Assembly: GCF_028993575.1 (NCBI RefSeq)
Contig: NZ_CP118615.1
Coordinates: 6,415,001-6,479,000, forward strand
Reading direction: 5' to 3'
Source of the DNA: Micromonospora cathayae
GTDB taxonomy: Bacteria > Actinomycetota > Actinomycetes > Mycobacteriales > Micromonosporaceae
DNA: 64,000 nt
Each line of letters begins with the position of its first letter. Positions within the stretch are counted from its first letter, which is position 1. Positions 49,017 to 57,815 of this stretch are shown here, one piece after another. The translations under genes were made by a program, and so were the position numbers. A model generated the notes under the pieces. That model was given only the letters and a program-made list of their open reading frames with translations. It did not search any database and was not told the DNA's origin.

Positions 49017-49721
49017 GTGACTGCGCGGCTGCCGGTGTTTCCGCTCGGAACAGTCCTCTTCCCCGGGTTGGTGCTGCCCCTGCACATCTTCGAGGAGCGC
49101 TACCGGGCGCTGGTCCGGCACCTGGTCGGGCTGCCCGAGGGTGCCCCCCGGGAGTTCGGGGTGGTGGCGATCCGGCGGGGCTCGGAGGTGTCCCCGCCCG
49201 CTCCGGCCGACGGGTCACCGGTCGGCCTGGCCGGGGTGACCCTGTACGAGGTGGGCTGCACGGCGGAGCTCCGGCAGGTCACCGAGCTGGCCGACGGCGG
49301 CTTCGACGTGGTGACGGTGGGTCGACGCCGGTTCCGGCTCACCGGGGTCGACGAGCGGTCCGCGCCGTACCTGACCGCCGAGGTGGAGTGGCTGCCCGAA
49401 CCGGACGAGCCGGACGAGATCACCGGCCTGCTCGCCGCCCGGGTGATCGCGGTGTTCCGGCAGTACCTGGGCCTGATCCGGCCCGACCCGGAGGCGATCG
49501 CCGAGCAGTTGCCGGAGGACCCGACCGTGCTGTCGCACCTGGTCGCGGCGACCGCCGCGCTGACCGTCGCCGACCGGCAGCGGCTGCTCGCCGTGGACGA
49601 CACCGCCGGTCGGCTCCGCGCCGAGCTGCGGCTGCTCAACCGCGAGGCGGCGCTGCTGCGTCAGGTCCGGGCGGTTCCGGTGCCGTTGCGGGAGCTGACG
49701 GGACCGCCGGCACCCAACTGA
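49017..49721 (+). CDS. Lon N-terminal-domain (substrate-binding) protein
   Basis: 234 aa from GTG 49017. It consists only of the Lon substrate-binding domain: RLPVFPLGTVLFPGLVLPLHIFEERYRALV at the start, GFDVVTVGRRRFRLTGVDE in the beta part and a C-terminal helical bundle (LSHLVAATAALTVADRQRLL). No AAA or protease domain follows. Stand-alone LON_substr_bdg proteins are common in bacteria; in vivo role unclear. The 3' end overlaps the convergent gene by 86 bases. Confidence 0.88.
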   Translation: MTARLPVFPLGTVLFPGLVLPLHIFEERYRALVRHLVGLPEGAPREFGVVAIRRGSEVSPPAPADGSPVGLAGVTLYEVGCTAELRQVTELADGGFDVVTVGRRRFRLTGVDERSAPYLTAEVEWLPEPDEPDEITGLLAARVIAVFRQYLGLIRPDPEAIAEQLPEDPTVLSHLVAATAALTVADRQRLLAVDDTAGRLRAELRLLNREAALLRQVRAVPVPLRELTGPPAPN

Positions 49722-50532
49722 CCTCGACCGGCTCGGGCCGCAGCGACGGCCAGCGGGACCAGCCGGCCAGCAGGGTGTACGTGACGGCGGCGGCGAACGC
49801 CGGCAGGAGCAGGTCGCCGTACGGCACGGGCAACAGACCGAAGTACACGTCCACGCCGCCGGCGCGCAGGTCGACCGGCTTGTCGAACCGCTCCCCGACG
49901 GGGGCGCTGGTCAGCAGCCGCTCGTACGTGCCCAGGCCGATGGTGCGGCCCAGCCGCCACGCCACCACCGCCGCGCCGAGGCAGCCGACGGTGGCGGCGA
50001 ACAGGCCGAGCGGCCCCCGGTGCCGGCGGAGCAGGAACCACAGCCCGAGCGCGGCCAGTGCCCCGAAGCCGAGCCCGAGCAGGCTGAACCAGCCGTCGGC
50101 GGCGATCGGCTGTTCGGGTTGCGGCTCGGCGTAGACCGCCCCGTCGGCGGTCCGGACCACCGGGGTACCGGGGGCCAGCGCCACCCAGAGCAGCCCGAGC
50201 AGGATCCCCGACGCGGTCAGGGTGAGCACCACACCGGCGGCCAGGGCCATCCGACGGCGTACCGGCCCGGCCGGTTCGTCGTCCGGGGACGTGGTGAGCG
50301 CGCTGGGGTCGACGGATGCCGGGTCCTGGTCGGCGGGGTACGCCGGCCCGGCCGCCGGGTCCGCCGCCGCACCCGCCGGGTCCGGGTCGCCGGGTCCCGG
50401 GTCCACCGGTACGGCCGCCGGTACGTCGGTGGGGTGACCGGGGCGCGCCGCCGGCCGGGGGCCGGGGAGCGGCGGACCGGGCCGGTCAGCGGGACGGTCG
50501 GCGCGGTCGGGATCGGGGATTGCCGGGCTCAC
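49636..50532 (-). CDS. DUF2567-like membrane protein, 298 aa
   Basis: A 90-residue Pro/Asp/Ala-rich cytoplasmic N-terminus is followed by four membrane helices: MALAAGVVLTLTASGILLGL, LLGLGFGALAALGLWFLLRR, LGLFAATVGCLGAAVVAWRL and DLLLPAFAAAVTYTLLAGWS. The segment LWVALAPGTPVVRTADGAVY after helix 1 matches the actinobacterial DUF2567 family. The function is unknown. It overlaps the Lon-domain gene tail to tail. Confidence 0.7.
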   Translation of the reverse strand: MSPAIPDPDRADRPADRPGPPLPGPRPAARPGHPTDVPAAVPVDPGPGDPDPAGAAADPAAGPAYPADQDPASVDPSALTTSPDDEPAGPVRRRMALAAGVVLTLTASGILLGLLWVALAPGTPVVRTADGAVYAEPQPEQPIAADGWFSLLGLGFGALAALGLWFLLRRHRGPLGLFAATVGCLGAAVVAWRLGRTIGLGTYERLLTSAPVGERFDKPVDLRAGGVDVYFGLLPVPYGDLLLPAFAAAVTYTLLAGWSRWPSLRPEPVEVSWVPAVPSAPATAPEPPGPDAAAPPRG

Positions 50533-50617
50533 CGGGTGATCCTCTCAGGCGGCACGTCGACGCGGGCCGGCGGTGGCCCGCAGCCGCACGGGTGGCGGAG
50601 TGGTCGCCGACCGCCGG

Positions 50618-52438
50618 TCAGCGACCGAACGGTTCCAGCATCACCCCGGCGGCCCGCAGCCACGCCTGCCGGGTCTCCGGTTGAAGCTGGTGGTACTCGA
50701 TGGACGAGCCGGTCTCCAGGGCCGGGTCGTAGGGCACCACGGTGACCGCCCGGGTCCGGGTGGCGAAGTGCCGTTGGAAGTCGTCCAGCAGCGACGAGCG
50801 CTCCGGATTGGGGCAGGACAGCAGGGTGACCGCGTTGTCGGCCAGCTCACCCATGCCGACCTCGTGCAGCCAGTCGAGCATCCAGTCCGCGCTGAACGCC
50901 GCGTCCTCCCGGGGCACGGTGGTGAGCACGAGCTGGTCGGCGGCCTGCATGACGGTCCGCCAGTTGGCGCTCTCCACGTTGTTGCCGGTGTCCACGCAGA
51001 TCACGTCGTGGGTGCGGCGGAGCAGGTCGAGCACCCGCTGGACGGTGTACTTGTCGAGCTTCTGGGCGAAGCGGGGGCTCTCCTCGCCGGCCAGCACGTC
51101 GTACGAGCCGTCCGAGGCGTGCCGCAGGTAGTCGTCGAGCACCTCGGTCAGGTCGGCGCCCTGGGCGATCTCGATGGTGGCCAGGTCGTTGATCAGGTGC
51201 CGGATGGTCCGGGCGTGCCGGGCGCTGCCCGCCCGCAACCCGAGGGTGCCGCGCAGCTCGTTGTCGTCCCAGGCCAGCACGCCCCGCCCCCGGACGCTGC
51301 CGACGGTCGCGGCAGCCAGCACGGTGGCGGTGGTCTTGTGCACCCCGCCCTTGGGGTTGGCGAAGGCCAGCACCCGGGGGGTGCCGAAGTCGCGGCGCAG
51401 GATCGCCGCCGCCCGGTCCTGCTCGGACTCGGCGGCGGCCTGCGGACGCCACTCCAACCGGGCCGGGTAGCTCCGGTCGACGACGGCCGGCACCGCCGCC
51501 CGCGCCGCCACCGGTGGCGGCGGCGGATAGTTCTGCTCCGGGCGGTAGCCCTCCTCCACCGCCGGGTAGCGGCCCTCGGCGGGGTAGCCACCGGCCGGGT
51601 TGTGCCGGTACTGCTCCAGCAGCGCGTACCGGGACGGCACCGGCGGCGGGTCCGGCTCGGTCCGGTACGCCGGCTCGACCTGGTACGCCCGCTCGGGCTG
51701 GTAGCTGGGCTCGGGCTGGTAGGCCCGCTCGACCTGGTAGCCCGGCTCGGGCTGGTAGGCCGGCTCAGGCTGATAGCTCGGCTCAGGCTGGTACGCCCGC
51801 TCCGGCTGGTAGCTCGGCTCGGGCTGGTACGCCCGCTCCGGCTGGTAGCTCGGCTCGGGTTGGTACGCCGGGTCGGGTTGGTACGCGGGCTCGCGCGGGT
51901 AGCCGGGTTCCGACCGGTACCCGGCTCCGGCACCGGCCCGGTAGCCGGGCTCGGCGCGGTAGGCCGGCTCCGCCGGATAGGTGTCCCCGCTCGGGTAGGC
52001 CGGGTCCGCGCGATAACCGGATTCCTCTGCCCGGTAGCCGGTGTCACCCCGGTAACCCGGGTCGGCGCGGTAACCGGCGTCCGACCGGTGCACCGGTTCG
52101 GCCGGATAACCGGGCTCAGCCGGATAGCCGGGCTCAGCCGGATAGCCGGGCTCAGCCGGATACCCCGGCTCCGTCCGGTAACCGGAATCCGCGCCGTACG
52201 CCGGCTCGATCGCCCGCGCCCGCCCGGCGTACCCGTTGCCACCGCCCCGTCGGGGCAGCGGGTCCGGGGCCACCGGCAGGAACGGTTCGTCCCCCCGCCG
52301 GTCGGCCTCCAGCTGCTCCCCGCCGCCGCGGCCACCGAGCCGGGCCCGGTCGAGCAGCGCACGCCAACGCGGTGCTGGTTCGGCCGACCGACCCCAACCG
52401 GTCTCGGTGCCGTCCAAGGCTCGCCCTCCCAGCGCCAT
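50618..52438 (-). CDS. EspI/MinD-like ATPase with a long Tyr-Pro repeat region
   Basis: 606 aa. Residues about 70-262 are disordered tandem repeats: GYPAEP units, then YQPEPS/YQPERA units. Residues 350-606 are a MinD/ParA-like P-loop domain: NPKGGVHKTTATVLAAATVG (361-380, His in place of the usual Gly before KTT), Walker B HDVICVDTGNNVES, and LVLTTVPREDAAFSADWMLD. This architecture matches EspI-like ATPases of actinobacteria, some tied to type VII secretion. No esx or ecc genes are in the window, so that link is not supported here. Neighbour: a membrane-anchored unknown protein upstream. Confidence 0.85.
   Translation of the reverse strand: MALGGRALDGTETGWGRSAEPAPRWRALLDRARLGGRGGGEQLEADRRGDEPFLPVAPDPLPRRGGGNGYAGRARAIEPAYGADSGYRTEPGYPAEPGYPAEPGYPAEPGYPAEPVHRSDAGYRADPGYRGDTGYRAEESGYRADPAYPSGDTYPAEPAYRAEPGYRAGAGAGYRSEPGYPREPAYQPDPAYQPEPSYQPERAYQPEPSYQPERAYQPEPSYQPEPAYQPEPGYQVERAYQPEPSYQPERAYQVEPAYRTEPDPPPVPSRYALLEQYRHNPAGGYPAEGRYPAVEEGYRPEQNYPPPPPVAARAAVPAVVDRSYPARLEWRPQAAAESEQDRAAAILRRDFGTPRVLAFANPKGGVHKTTATVLAAATVGSVRGRGVLAWDDNELRGTLGLRAGSARHARTIRHLINDLATIEIAQGADLTEVLDDYLRHASDGSYDVLAGEESPRFAQKLDKYTVQRVLDLLRRTHDVICVDTGNNVESANWRTVMQAADQLVLTTVPREDAAFSADWMLDWLHEVGMGELADNAVTLLSCPNPERSSLLDDFQRHFATRTRAVTVVPYDPALETGSSIEYHQLQPETRQAWLRAAGVMLEPFGR
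51652..52165 (-). repeat. 18-bp-based tandem repeats inside the ATPase gene
   Basis: The DNA coding for residues about 92-262 is a run of imperfect 18-bp units (six residues each): about four GYPAEP-like units at the 5' end, then some ten YQPE-type units. Such runs can expand or contract by slippage. Confidence 0.8.
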
Positions 52439-52512
52439 CGATCTCCGCCCGACAGGCTACGAAGTCAACCCTATTCGGAGCACACCGGTACGCGCACCTC
52501 CCGCCGCCGGTC

Positions 52513-53559
52513 TCACGGCGACGGTTCGGACTCGCTTCCCTCGATCGGCGCGGACGAGGCCGCGCCGGTCGGAGGTGGTGGGGCCGTCGACGCGTCCCCG
52601 GGACCGGTGGTGGCCGACGGCACGGGGGCCGGGGTCGACGGCGTGGCAGGTGGCGTGGTGCTCGTCACGGGAGCGCTCGGCGAGCCGGTCACCGTCGGGG
52701 CCGAGCTGGGCCGGGCCGGGGCCGACGTGCCCGGTGTGCTCGACGGGCTCGGCGGCTCCTCGTCGGCCGGCGGACGGACGGTGTCCCGCTGCTCCGGCAG
52801 CGGTGGGGTGAAGACCGTCCGGTCCAACCGGTCGACCTCGGGTGCCGGGTCCACCGCCCGGACCCCGGGCCGGTTCGCCACCGTCCGCAGGGTGGCCGGT
52901 TCGGCCCGGACCACCGCCGCGTACACGCAGGAACACCCGGACCGGTACGCCGCCGCCTCGGCCGCGGCCACCTGGGCGCTGCTGTCGTACCACTGGCGCA
53001 GTTCCCGCTGCTGGGGGTCGCCGCCGGACAGTTCCGCGGCGCGGGCCCGGTAGTCGGCCGCCTCGCGGTCCTTCCGGTCGGCCAGGCCGGCCATGCCGGC
53101 GAGCACGTCGTCCGGCACGCGCAACGCCGGGATCCGGACGATCTCGGTCTGCCGGCCGGGCAGCGGCACCCGGCCGAAGACCGCGGACACCCCGACGTCG
53201 CCCAGCACCGGCGCGAGCCGGGCCGGTGGCAGGTACTCGGTCAGCGAGACCAGGGCCCAGGTCGACCCGCCGGACGCGGCCGGGTCGGGCAGGGCCGCGA
53301 GTTCGTCGTCGGCGGAGCGGAGGTAGCCGGGGATGGAGTCACCCTCGGCCACCCCGACCCGGGTGACCTCGCCCACGGTCCGGTCGCCGGCGGGCGGTCG
53401 ACCGGTGGCCCAGACGGCGGTGAGCAGGACCGCGCCCACCGAGGCGAGCGCGACCCAGGCCAGCAGGCCGGGCCGGGGATCGGACCGCCCGGCCAGGGCG
53501 CGGACCAGCGGCGGCAGGAGCCGCTGGTCCAGCCGGCGCAACAGTTCACCGGTACGCAC
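52513..53559 (-). CDS. Membrane-anchored protein of unknown function, 348 aa
   Basis: GTG start. A short cytoplasmic N-terminus (about 1-31) precedes one membrane helix, LLAWVALASVGAVLLTAVWATG; the rest is outside: a globular part (about 60-260) with CSC (CSCVYAAVVRAEP) and strand segments, then a Pro/Ser/Thr-rich tail (from about 265) that looks cell-wall spanning. It lies upstream of the EspI-like ATPase in the same direction, 74 bp away, and may act with it. No family is recognised. Confidence 0.7.
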   Translation of the reverse strand: MRTGELLRRLDQRLLPPLVRALAGRSDPRPGLLAWVALASVGAVLLTAVWATGRPPAGDRTVGEVTRVGVAEGDSIPGYLRSADDELAALPDPAASGGSTWALVSLTEYLPPARLAPVLGDVGVSAVFGRVPLPGRQTEIVRIPALRVPDDVLAGMAGLADRKDREAADYRARAAELSGGDPQQRELRQWYDSSAQVAAAEAAAYRSGCSCVYAAVVRAEPATLRTVANRPGVRAVDPAPEVDRLDRTVFTPPLPEQRDTVRPPADEEPPSPSSTPGTSAPARPSSAPTVTGSPSAPVTSTTPPATPSTPAPVPSATTGPGDASTAPPPPTGAASSAPIEGSESEPSP

Positions 53560-53618
53560 GCGACCGTCTCCCTTGCGTCGGTTCGGTGATCGGTGGATCG
53601 CCGCCGGCGGTCGTCGGT

Positions 53619-54545
53619 TCAGTCACGCAGGCGTTGCAGCGCGCGATCCAGGTCGTCAGGGTAGTCGCTGACGAAGCGGACCTCGTCCCCCGTTCGGGGG
53701 TGCAGGAAGCTCAACGCGCGGGCGTGCAGCCACTGTCTGGACAGGCCGAGCCGGGCCGACAGGGTGGGGTCGGCACCGTAGGTGAGGTCACCGACGCACG
53801 GGTGGCGCAGCGTGGAGAAGTGCACCCGGATCTGGTGGGTCCGGCCGGTCTCCAGCCGGACGTCGACCAGGCTCGCCGCCGGGAACGCCTCCAGGGTGTC
53901 GTAGTGGGTGATGCTCGGCTTCCCGCCGGAGACCACCGCCCAGCGGTAGTCGTGGTTGGGGTGCCGGTCGATCGGGGCGTCGACGGTGCCGCGCAGCGGA
54001 TCCAGGTGCCCCTGGACGACGGCGTGGTACTGCTTGTCGACCTCCCGGTACTTGAACGCCCGCTTCAGCGCGGTGTACGCCTGCTCGCTCTTGGCGACCG
54101 CCATGATCCCGGTGGTGCCGACGTCGAGCCGGTGCACCACCCCCTGCCGCTCGGCGGCGCCGCTGGTGGAGATCCGGTGCCCGATCGCGGCCAGCCCACC
54201 GATCACGGTGGGGCCGGTCCAGCCGGGGCTGGGGTGGGCCGCCACCCCGACCGGCTTGTCCACCACCACGATGTCGTCGTCGGCGTAGACGACCCGCAGC
54301 CCGGGTACCGCCTGCGGCACCACGGTGGGCGGGGCGGCCGGCGCGGGCAGGGTGACCTCCAGCCACGAGCCGGCCTTCACCTTGTACGAGTTGGCCCGGA
54401 CCACCCCGTCGACCAGCGCGTCACCTGCGTCGACCAGGGCCGCGGCGGTGGTGCGGGAGAGCCCGAAGAGCCGGGCCACGGCCTGGTCGAGCCGCATCCC
54501 GTCGAGGCCGTCGGGGACCGGTAGGGACCGGTTGTCGCCGCTCAT
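53619..54545 (-). CDS. RluA/RluD-family 23S rRNA pseudouridine synthase
   Basis: 308 aa. An S4 RNA-binding domain (about 14-60: [20 protein letters not shown]) precedes the catalytic domain with [16 protein letters not shown] and the catalytic Asp141 in [38 protein letters not shown] is the third motif. It isomerises uridines in rRNA. ATG 54545 overlaps the lspA stop (ATGA), the usual lspA-rluD pair. Confidence 0.93.
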   Translation of the reverse strand: MSGDNRSLPVPDGLDGMRLDQAVARLFGLSRTTAAALVDAGDALVDGVVRANSYKVKAGSWLEVTLPAPAAPPTVVPQAVPGLRVVYADDDIVVVDKPVGVAAHPSPGWTGPTVIGGLAAIGHRISTSGAAERQGVVHRLDVGTTGIMAVAKSEQAYTALKRAFKYREVDKQYHAVVQGHLDPLRGTVDAPIDRHPNHDYRWAVVSGGKPSITHYDTLEAFPAASLVDVRLETGRTHQIRVHFSTLRHPCVGDLTYGADPTLSARLGLSRQWLHARALSFLHPRTGDEVRFVSDYPDDLDRALQRLRD

Positions 54546-55264
54546 GCCCGCTCCTTCTGCTCGGTCCCGGCCGGGGCGTCAGCCTGACCGGTACCGACGT
54601 CGCTCTGCCCGGTCCCGGCGTCGGACCGCCCGGCGTCGGCCGGCCCGGCGTCGGACCGCCCGGTCCCGGCGTCGGTCGGCTGCCGGTCCCCGGTCGGCTC
54701 CCGGTCGGCGGACCGGAGCCGGCTGCCGTCGCGCTGCCGGCCGGTGAGTTCCAGGACGATGGCCAGGGTCACCCCGGAGACCAGGGCGCTGTCGGCGAGG
54801 TTGAACACCGGCCAGACCCGGCCGTACGCGTCGAACAGGCTGACCATGTCGACCACGTGCCCGACGAAGTGCCCGGGGGCCCGGAAGATCCGGTCCGCGA
54901 GGTTGCCCAGCGCGCCCCCGAGCACCAGCCCGAGCGAGACCCCCCAGGGCACCGAGCGCAGCCGCAGCGCCATCCAGCCGATCCACCCGATCACCCCGAA
55001 GGTGATCACCGAGAAGACCCAGGTGTGGTCGGAGCCGAGGCTGAAGGCGGCCCCGCTGTTGCGGGTCAGGGTGAGGTAGACCGCCCCACCGAGCAGCCGG
55101 ACCGGCTCGCGGTCGTCGAGCGTGGCCAGCGCGAGATGCTTGGTGGAGAGGTCGGCCAGGAAGGCGAGCGCGCCGGTGAGGGCGAGGACCACGATCGCGC
55201 GGCGCCGGGGCTTGACGCCGCCCGGCTCAGCGGTTCCGGGCCCGGTCGGCCCTGCTGCCGTCAT
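54542..55264 (-). CDS. lspA: Lipoprotein signal peptidase II
   Basis: 240 aa. It cleaves the signal peptide of lipid-modified prolipoproteins (the step after Lgt). Four membrane helices; catalytic Asp139 ([10 protein letters not shown]) and Asp158 ([12 protein letters not shown]), with conserved [11 protein letters not shown] and [12 protein letters not shown]. After residue 175 there is a 65-residue low-complexity tail rich in Asp, Ala, Gly, Thr and Ser ([16 protein letters not shown]), absent from most LspA proteins and partly repeated. Confidence 0.95.
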   Translation of the reverse strand: MTAAGPTGPGTAEPGGVKPRRRAIVVLALTGALAFLADLSTKHLALATLDDREPVRLLGGAVYLTLTRNSGAAFSLGSDHTWVFSVITFGVIGWIGWMALRLRSVPWGVSLGLVLGGALGNLADRIFRAPGHFVGHVVDMVSLFDAYGRVWPVFNLADSALVSGVTLAIVLELTGRQRDGSRLRSADREPTGDRQPTDAGTGRSDAGPADAGRSDAGTGQSDVGTGQADAPAGTEQKERA

Positions 55265-55332
55265 GTGCTCCCCATCGACGCTCCGCGGTGATCACTCACC
55301 GGCCTCCGATCCCGGAGCGGGGGAGCGACTCC

Positions 55333-55752
55333 TCAGCGTCGCTCCTCCAACTGCTTGCAGGTCACGCAGAGGGTGGCCGACGGGAAGGCGGCGAGCCGCT
55401 CCACCGGGATGGGGTTGCCGCACCGCTCGCACCAGCCGTAGCCACCCTCGTCGAGCCGTTCCAGGGCCCGCTCGACCTGCGTGATCCGCTCCAGGATGCT
55501 GTTGGCGAGGGAGATCTCCTGCTCCCGCTCGAAGGTCCGGGAACCGGTGTCGGCCGGGTCGTCGCCGGCCGAGTCGGTCAACCGGTCGCGCTGAAGCTCG
55601 GTGATCTCGCTCAGGGTCTGATCGTACTCGGCACGCAACTCGTCCCGCCGCGCCGCCAGGGCGGCCCGGATCTTGTCGGTCTCCGCGGTGCTGCGGGTGG
55701 CCTTCGCCGCCGGCTTGCGGCCGGCGGTCCTGGTCTCGGCTGGCTTCGCCAT
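55333..55752 (-). CDS. TraR/DksA-type zinc finger protein
   Basis: 139 aa from ATG 55752 (GGGAGG upstream); the upstream frame is rejected. A basic N-terminus, a coiled-coil region (about 25-100: IRAALAARRDELRAEYDQTL) and a C4 zinc finger Cys108/Cys111...Cys129/Cys132 (WCERCGNPIP, then LCVTCK) give the DksA layout. DksA-like proteins bind the RNA polymerase secondary channel. In actinobacteria similar proteins are short like this one. It has its own promoter upstream and lies before lspA with 68 bp between. Confidence 0.87.
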   Translation of the reverse strand: MAKPAETRTAGRKPAAKATRSTAETDKIRAALAARRDELRAEYDQTLSEITELQRDRLTDSAGDDPADTGSRTFEREQEISLANSILERITQVERALERLDEGGYGWCERCGNPIPVERLAAFPSATLCVTCKQLEERR

Positions 55753-55842
55753 GGTGCCTCCCTCAACCGCGGCACCCGCGCCGGTCGCCGGTGCCTGGAC
55801 GGGGTCCGCCCGGCAGGGCGTCCCCCCACGAACAAAAGGGGC

Positions 55843-55860
55843 GCGCGGCAGCCGCCGCGC
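55843..55860 (-). terminator. Hairpin plus short T run in the dksA-like 5' leader
   Basis: GCGCGGC (55843-55849) and GCCGCGC (55854-55860) form a perfect 7-bp stem; on the minus strand it is followed by GCGCCCCTTTTG. It sits between the predicted start of transcription (about 55870) and the gene, so it could be an attenuator rather than an end-of-gene terminator. Confidence 0.4.
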
Positions 55861-55876
55861 ACTCCGGAGAATCGCA

Positions 55877-55905
55877 AGAATACGGAACGTACAGGCGTCC
55901 GACAA
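55877..55905 (-). promoter_or_regulatory. Promoter of the dksA-like gene
   Basis: On the minus strand TTGTCG (55905-55900), a 17-bp spacer and TATTCT (55882-55877) form a good sigma-70-type promoter in an AT-rich patch, about 125 bp before the gene start. Confidence 0.5.
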
Positions 55906-55974
55906 CGTGCCGCACCGGGATCCCGTATTTCAGCCCCGAACAATGACCAATCGGAGTAAAGGGACAATAGCCTG

Positions 55975-57477
55975 TCAACCGCCGCTATCGCCGCCGTTTT
56001 CCCCGAACCAGCGGGCCAGCCGACCACGCCGGCTGACCGCCCGCAGGCGACGCTCAGCCTCGTCCCGCACCTCGGCCGTCGCCACGATCAACAGGCTGTC
56101 CCCGACCTTCAGCCGGGTGTCCGGCCCCGGCACGAAACCGCTGCCGTCCCGCAGCACCAGGGTCACCGACGCGCCCAGCGGCAGGCGCAACTCATCGACG
56201 TGCACCCCGGCCAGCCGCGATCCCGCCGGCACCTCCAGTTGCAGCAGGTCCGCCCGCATCCGGTCCAGCGGCGCGGTCTCCACCCGGATCTCCGCCGCCT
56301 CCGCCGGCGCGGTCACCCGCAGCCAGCGGGCCGCCGGCGCCAACGTCCCGGCCTGCACCACCGTGAAGATCACCACCAGCACGAAGACCGAGTCGAAGAG
56401 CCGGTCCGCGCCGGGCACCCGTTCGGAGAGCGGGATGGTGGCGAGCACGATCGGCACCGCGCCGCGCAGCCCCGCCCAGGACAGGAACGCCTGCTCCCGC
56501 AGGCCGAACCGGAACGGCAGCGCCGACGCGGCCACGCTCACCGGCCGAGCCAGGAAGAGCAGCGCCGACCCCGCCACCAGGGCCGGCAGGATCGCCTCGC
56601 CCAGCCGGGCCGGGGTGACCAGCAGGCCGAGCAGCACGAACAGCCCGATCTGGGCCAGCCAGGCCAGCCCGTCGGCGAAACCCAGGATGGCCTGGCGGTG
56701 CGGCAGCCGGGCGTTACCGAGCAGCACCCCGGTCACGTACACGGCCAGGAACCCGGAGGCGTGCACGACCGCCCCGGCCGCGTACGCCAGCACGGTGAAC
56801 CCGACCACCGCGATCGGGTACAGCCCCGCCGACGGCAACGCGGCCCGGCGCAACGCCAACCGCCCGAGGTACCCGGCGGCGAAACCCACCAGGGCCCCGA
56901 CCACCAGTTCGTACCCGACCAGCAGCAGCTCGTACCACCACGGGTGCGGCAGCGGGAAGCCACGGGACAGCAGCACCACCAGCAGCACCACCGGGGCGTC
57001 GTTCATCCCCGACTCGGCCTCCAGGGTCGCCACCAGCCGGGGTGGCAGCCGCAGCCGGCGCAGGGTGGCGAAGACCGCGGCGGCGTCGGTGGAGGAGAGC
57101 ACCGCGCCGTACAGCAGGGCCAGCCGCCAGTCCAACCCGAGCAGCAGGTGCACCGCCAGCCCGACCACCAGGATGCTCACCAGCACACCCGCCGTGGACA
57201 GCGCGGTGGCCAGGCCGAGCACCGGCCGCAGCGTGCTCCACCGGGCGGTCAGCCCGCCCTCCGCGATGATCACGATGAGCGCGCAGAAGCCGAGGGTACG
57301 GGTCAGCTCGGCGTCGTCGAAGTCGATGCCCAGACCGGACCGGCCGATCGCCATGCCCAGCGCCAGGTAGACCAGCAGGCTCGGCAGCCCCAGCCGGCTG
57401 GAGAACCGGACCGCGCCGACCGCCACCAGCAGCACCGCCGCCCCGACCAGCAGCGCCACGTCCAGTTCGGGCGTCAC
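55975..57477 (-). CDS. Potassium/proton antiporter (CvrA/NhaP2-type CPA1 family)
   Basis: 500 aa. About twelve membrane helices (1-385): LLVGAAVLLVAVGAVRFSSR, LPSLLVYLALGMAIG, ALLYGAVLSSTDAAAVFATL with the SSTDAAAVFATLR ion-binding region, and LEAESGMNDAPVVLLVVLLS. The C-terminal 110 residues hold a TrkA-C (RCK_C) domain (LDRMRADLLQLEVPAGSRLA, GASVTLVLRDGSGFVPGPDT). It probably exports K+ in exchange for H+ and senses nucleotides or ions through RCK_C. GTG start, 22 bp after a DUF167 gene. Confidence 0.92.
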   Translation of the reverse strand: MTPELDVALLVGAAVLLVAVGAVRFSSRLGLPSLLVYLALGMAIGRSGLGIDFDDAELTRTLGFCALIVIIAEGGLTARWSTLRPVLGLATALSTAGVLVSILVVGLAVHLLLGLDWRLALLYGAVLSSTDAAAVFATLRRLRLPPRLVATLEAESGMNDAPVVLLVVLLSRGFPLPHPWWYELLLVGYELVVGALVGFAAGYLGRLALRRAALPSAGLYPIAVVGFTVLAYAAGAVVHASGFLAVYVTGVLLGNARLPHRQAILGFADGLAWLAQIGLFVLLGLLVTPARLGEAILPALVAGSALLFLARPVSVAASALPFRFGLREQAFLSWAGLRGAVPIVLATIPLSERVPGADRLFDSVFVLVVIFTVVQAGTLAPAARWLRVTAPAEAAEIRVETAPLDRMRADLLQLEVPAGSRLAGVHVDELRLPLGASVTLVLRDGSGFVPGPDTRLKVGDSLLIVATAEVRDEAERRLRAVSRRGRLARWFGENGGDSGG

Positions 57478-57499
57478 GGACGCCGCCCGTGCGCGTCGG

Positions 57500-57805
57500 T
57501 CACCCGGCCGGTCCGTCGCGCAGCCGGGACAGCAGCGCGACCACCGCCGGTTCGGCCCGCGCCACCAGGAACAACTTGTCGCGGCTGGCCGCTCCGGCCC
57601 GCAGCGACACCACGGCCGGGCGTACCCCGAGCGCCTGGGCCAGCGCCCGGCGGGCCGCCTCGGTGGCCCGCCCGTCCACCGCGGGCGCGTTCACCGCGAT
57701 GACCAGGGCCGGCCCGTGCGGACCGTCGAACCGGCCGCCGACCCGGGCCCGGGACGCCCCCGGTTTGACCCGGACCGCGACGGTCAGCGTGTCGTCCCCG
57801 GCCAC
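57500..57805 (-). CDS. DUF167 (UPF0235) family protein, 101 aa
   Basis: GTG start. The small alpha/beta domain has the family core LTVAVRVKPGASRARVGGRF, ALVIAVNAPAVDGRATEAAR and VVSLRAGAASRDKLFLVA. The function is unknown; DUF167 genes often lie in yggS/yggT/sepF neighbourhoods, as here. Confidence 0.88.
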   Translation of the reverse strand: MAGDDTLTVAVRVKPGASRARVGGRFDGPHGPALVIAVNAPAVDGRATEAARRALAQALGVRPAVVSLRAGAASRDKLFLVARAEPAVVALLSRLRDGPAG

Positions 57806-57815
57806 GGCGCCGCGG

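Noticed and set aside
50618..53559. Type VII (ESX) secretion locus
   Set aside because: Only the EspI-like ATPase is present; no EsxA/B-like WxG100, EccC or EccD genes are in the window.
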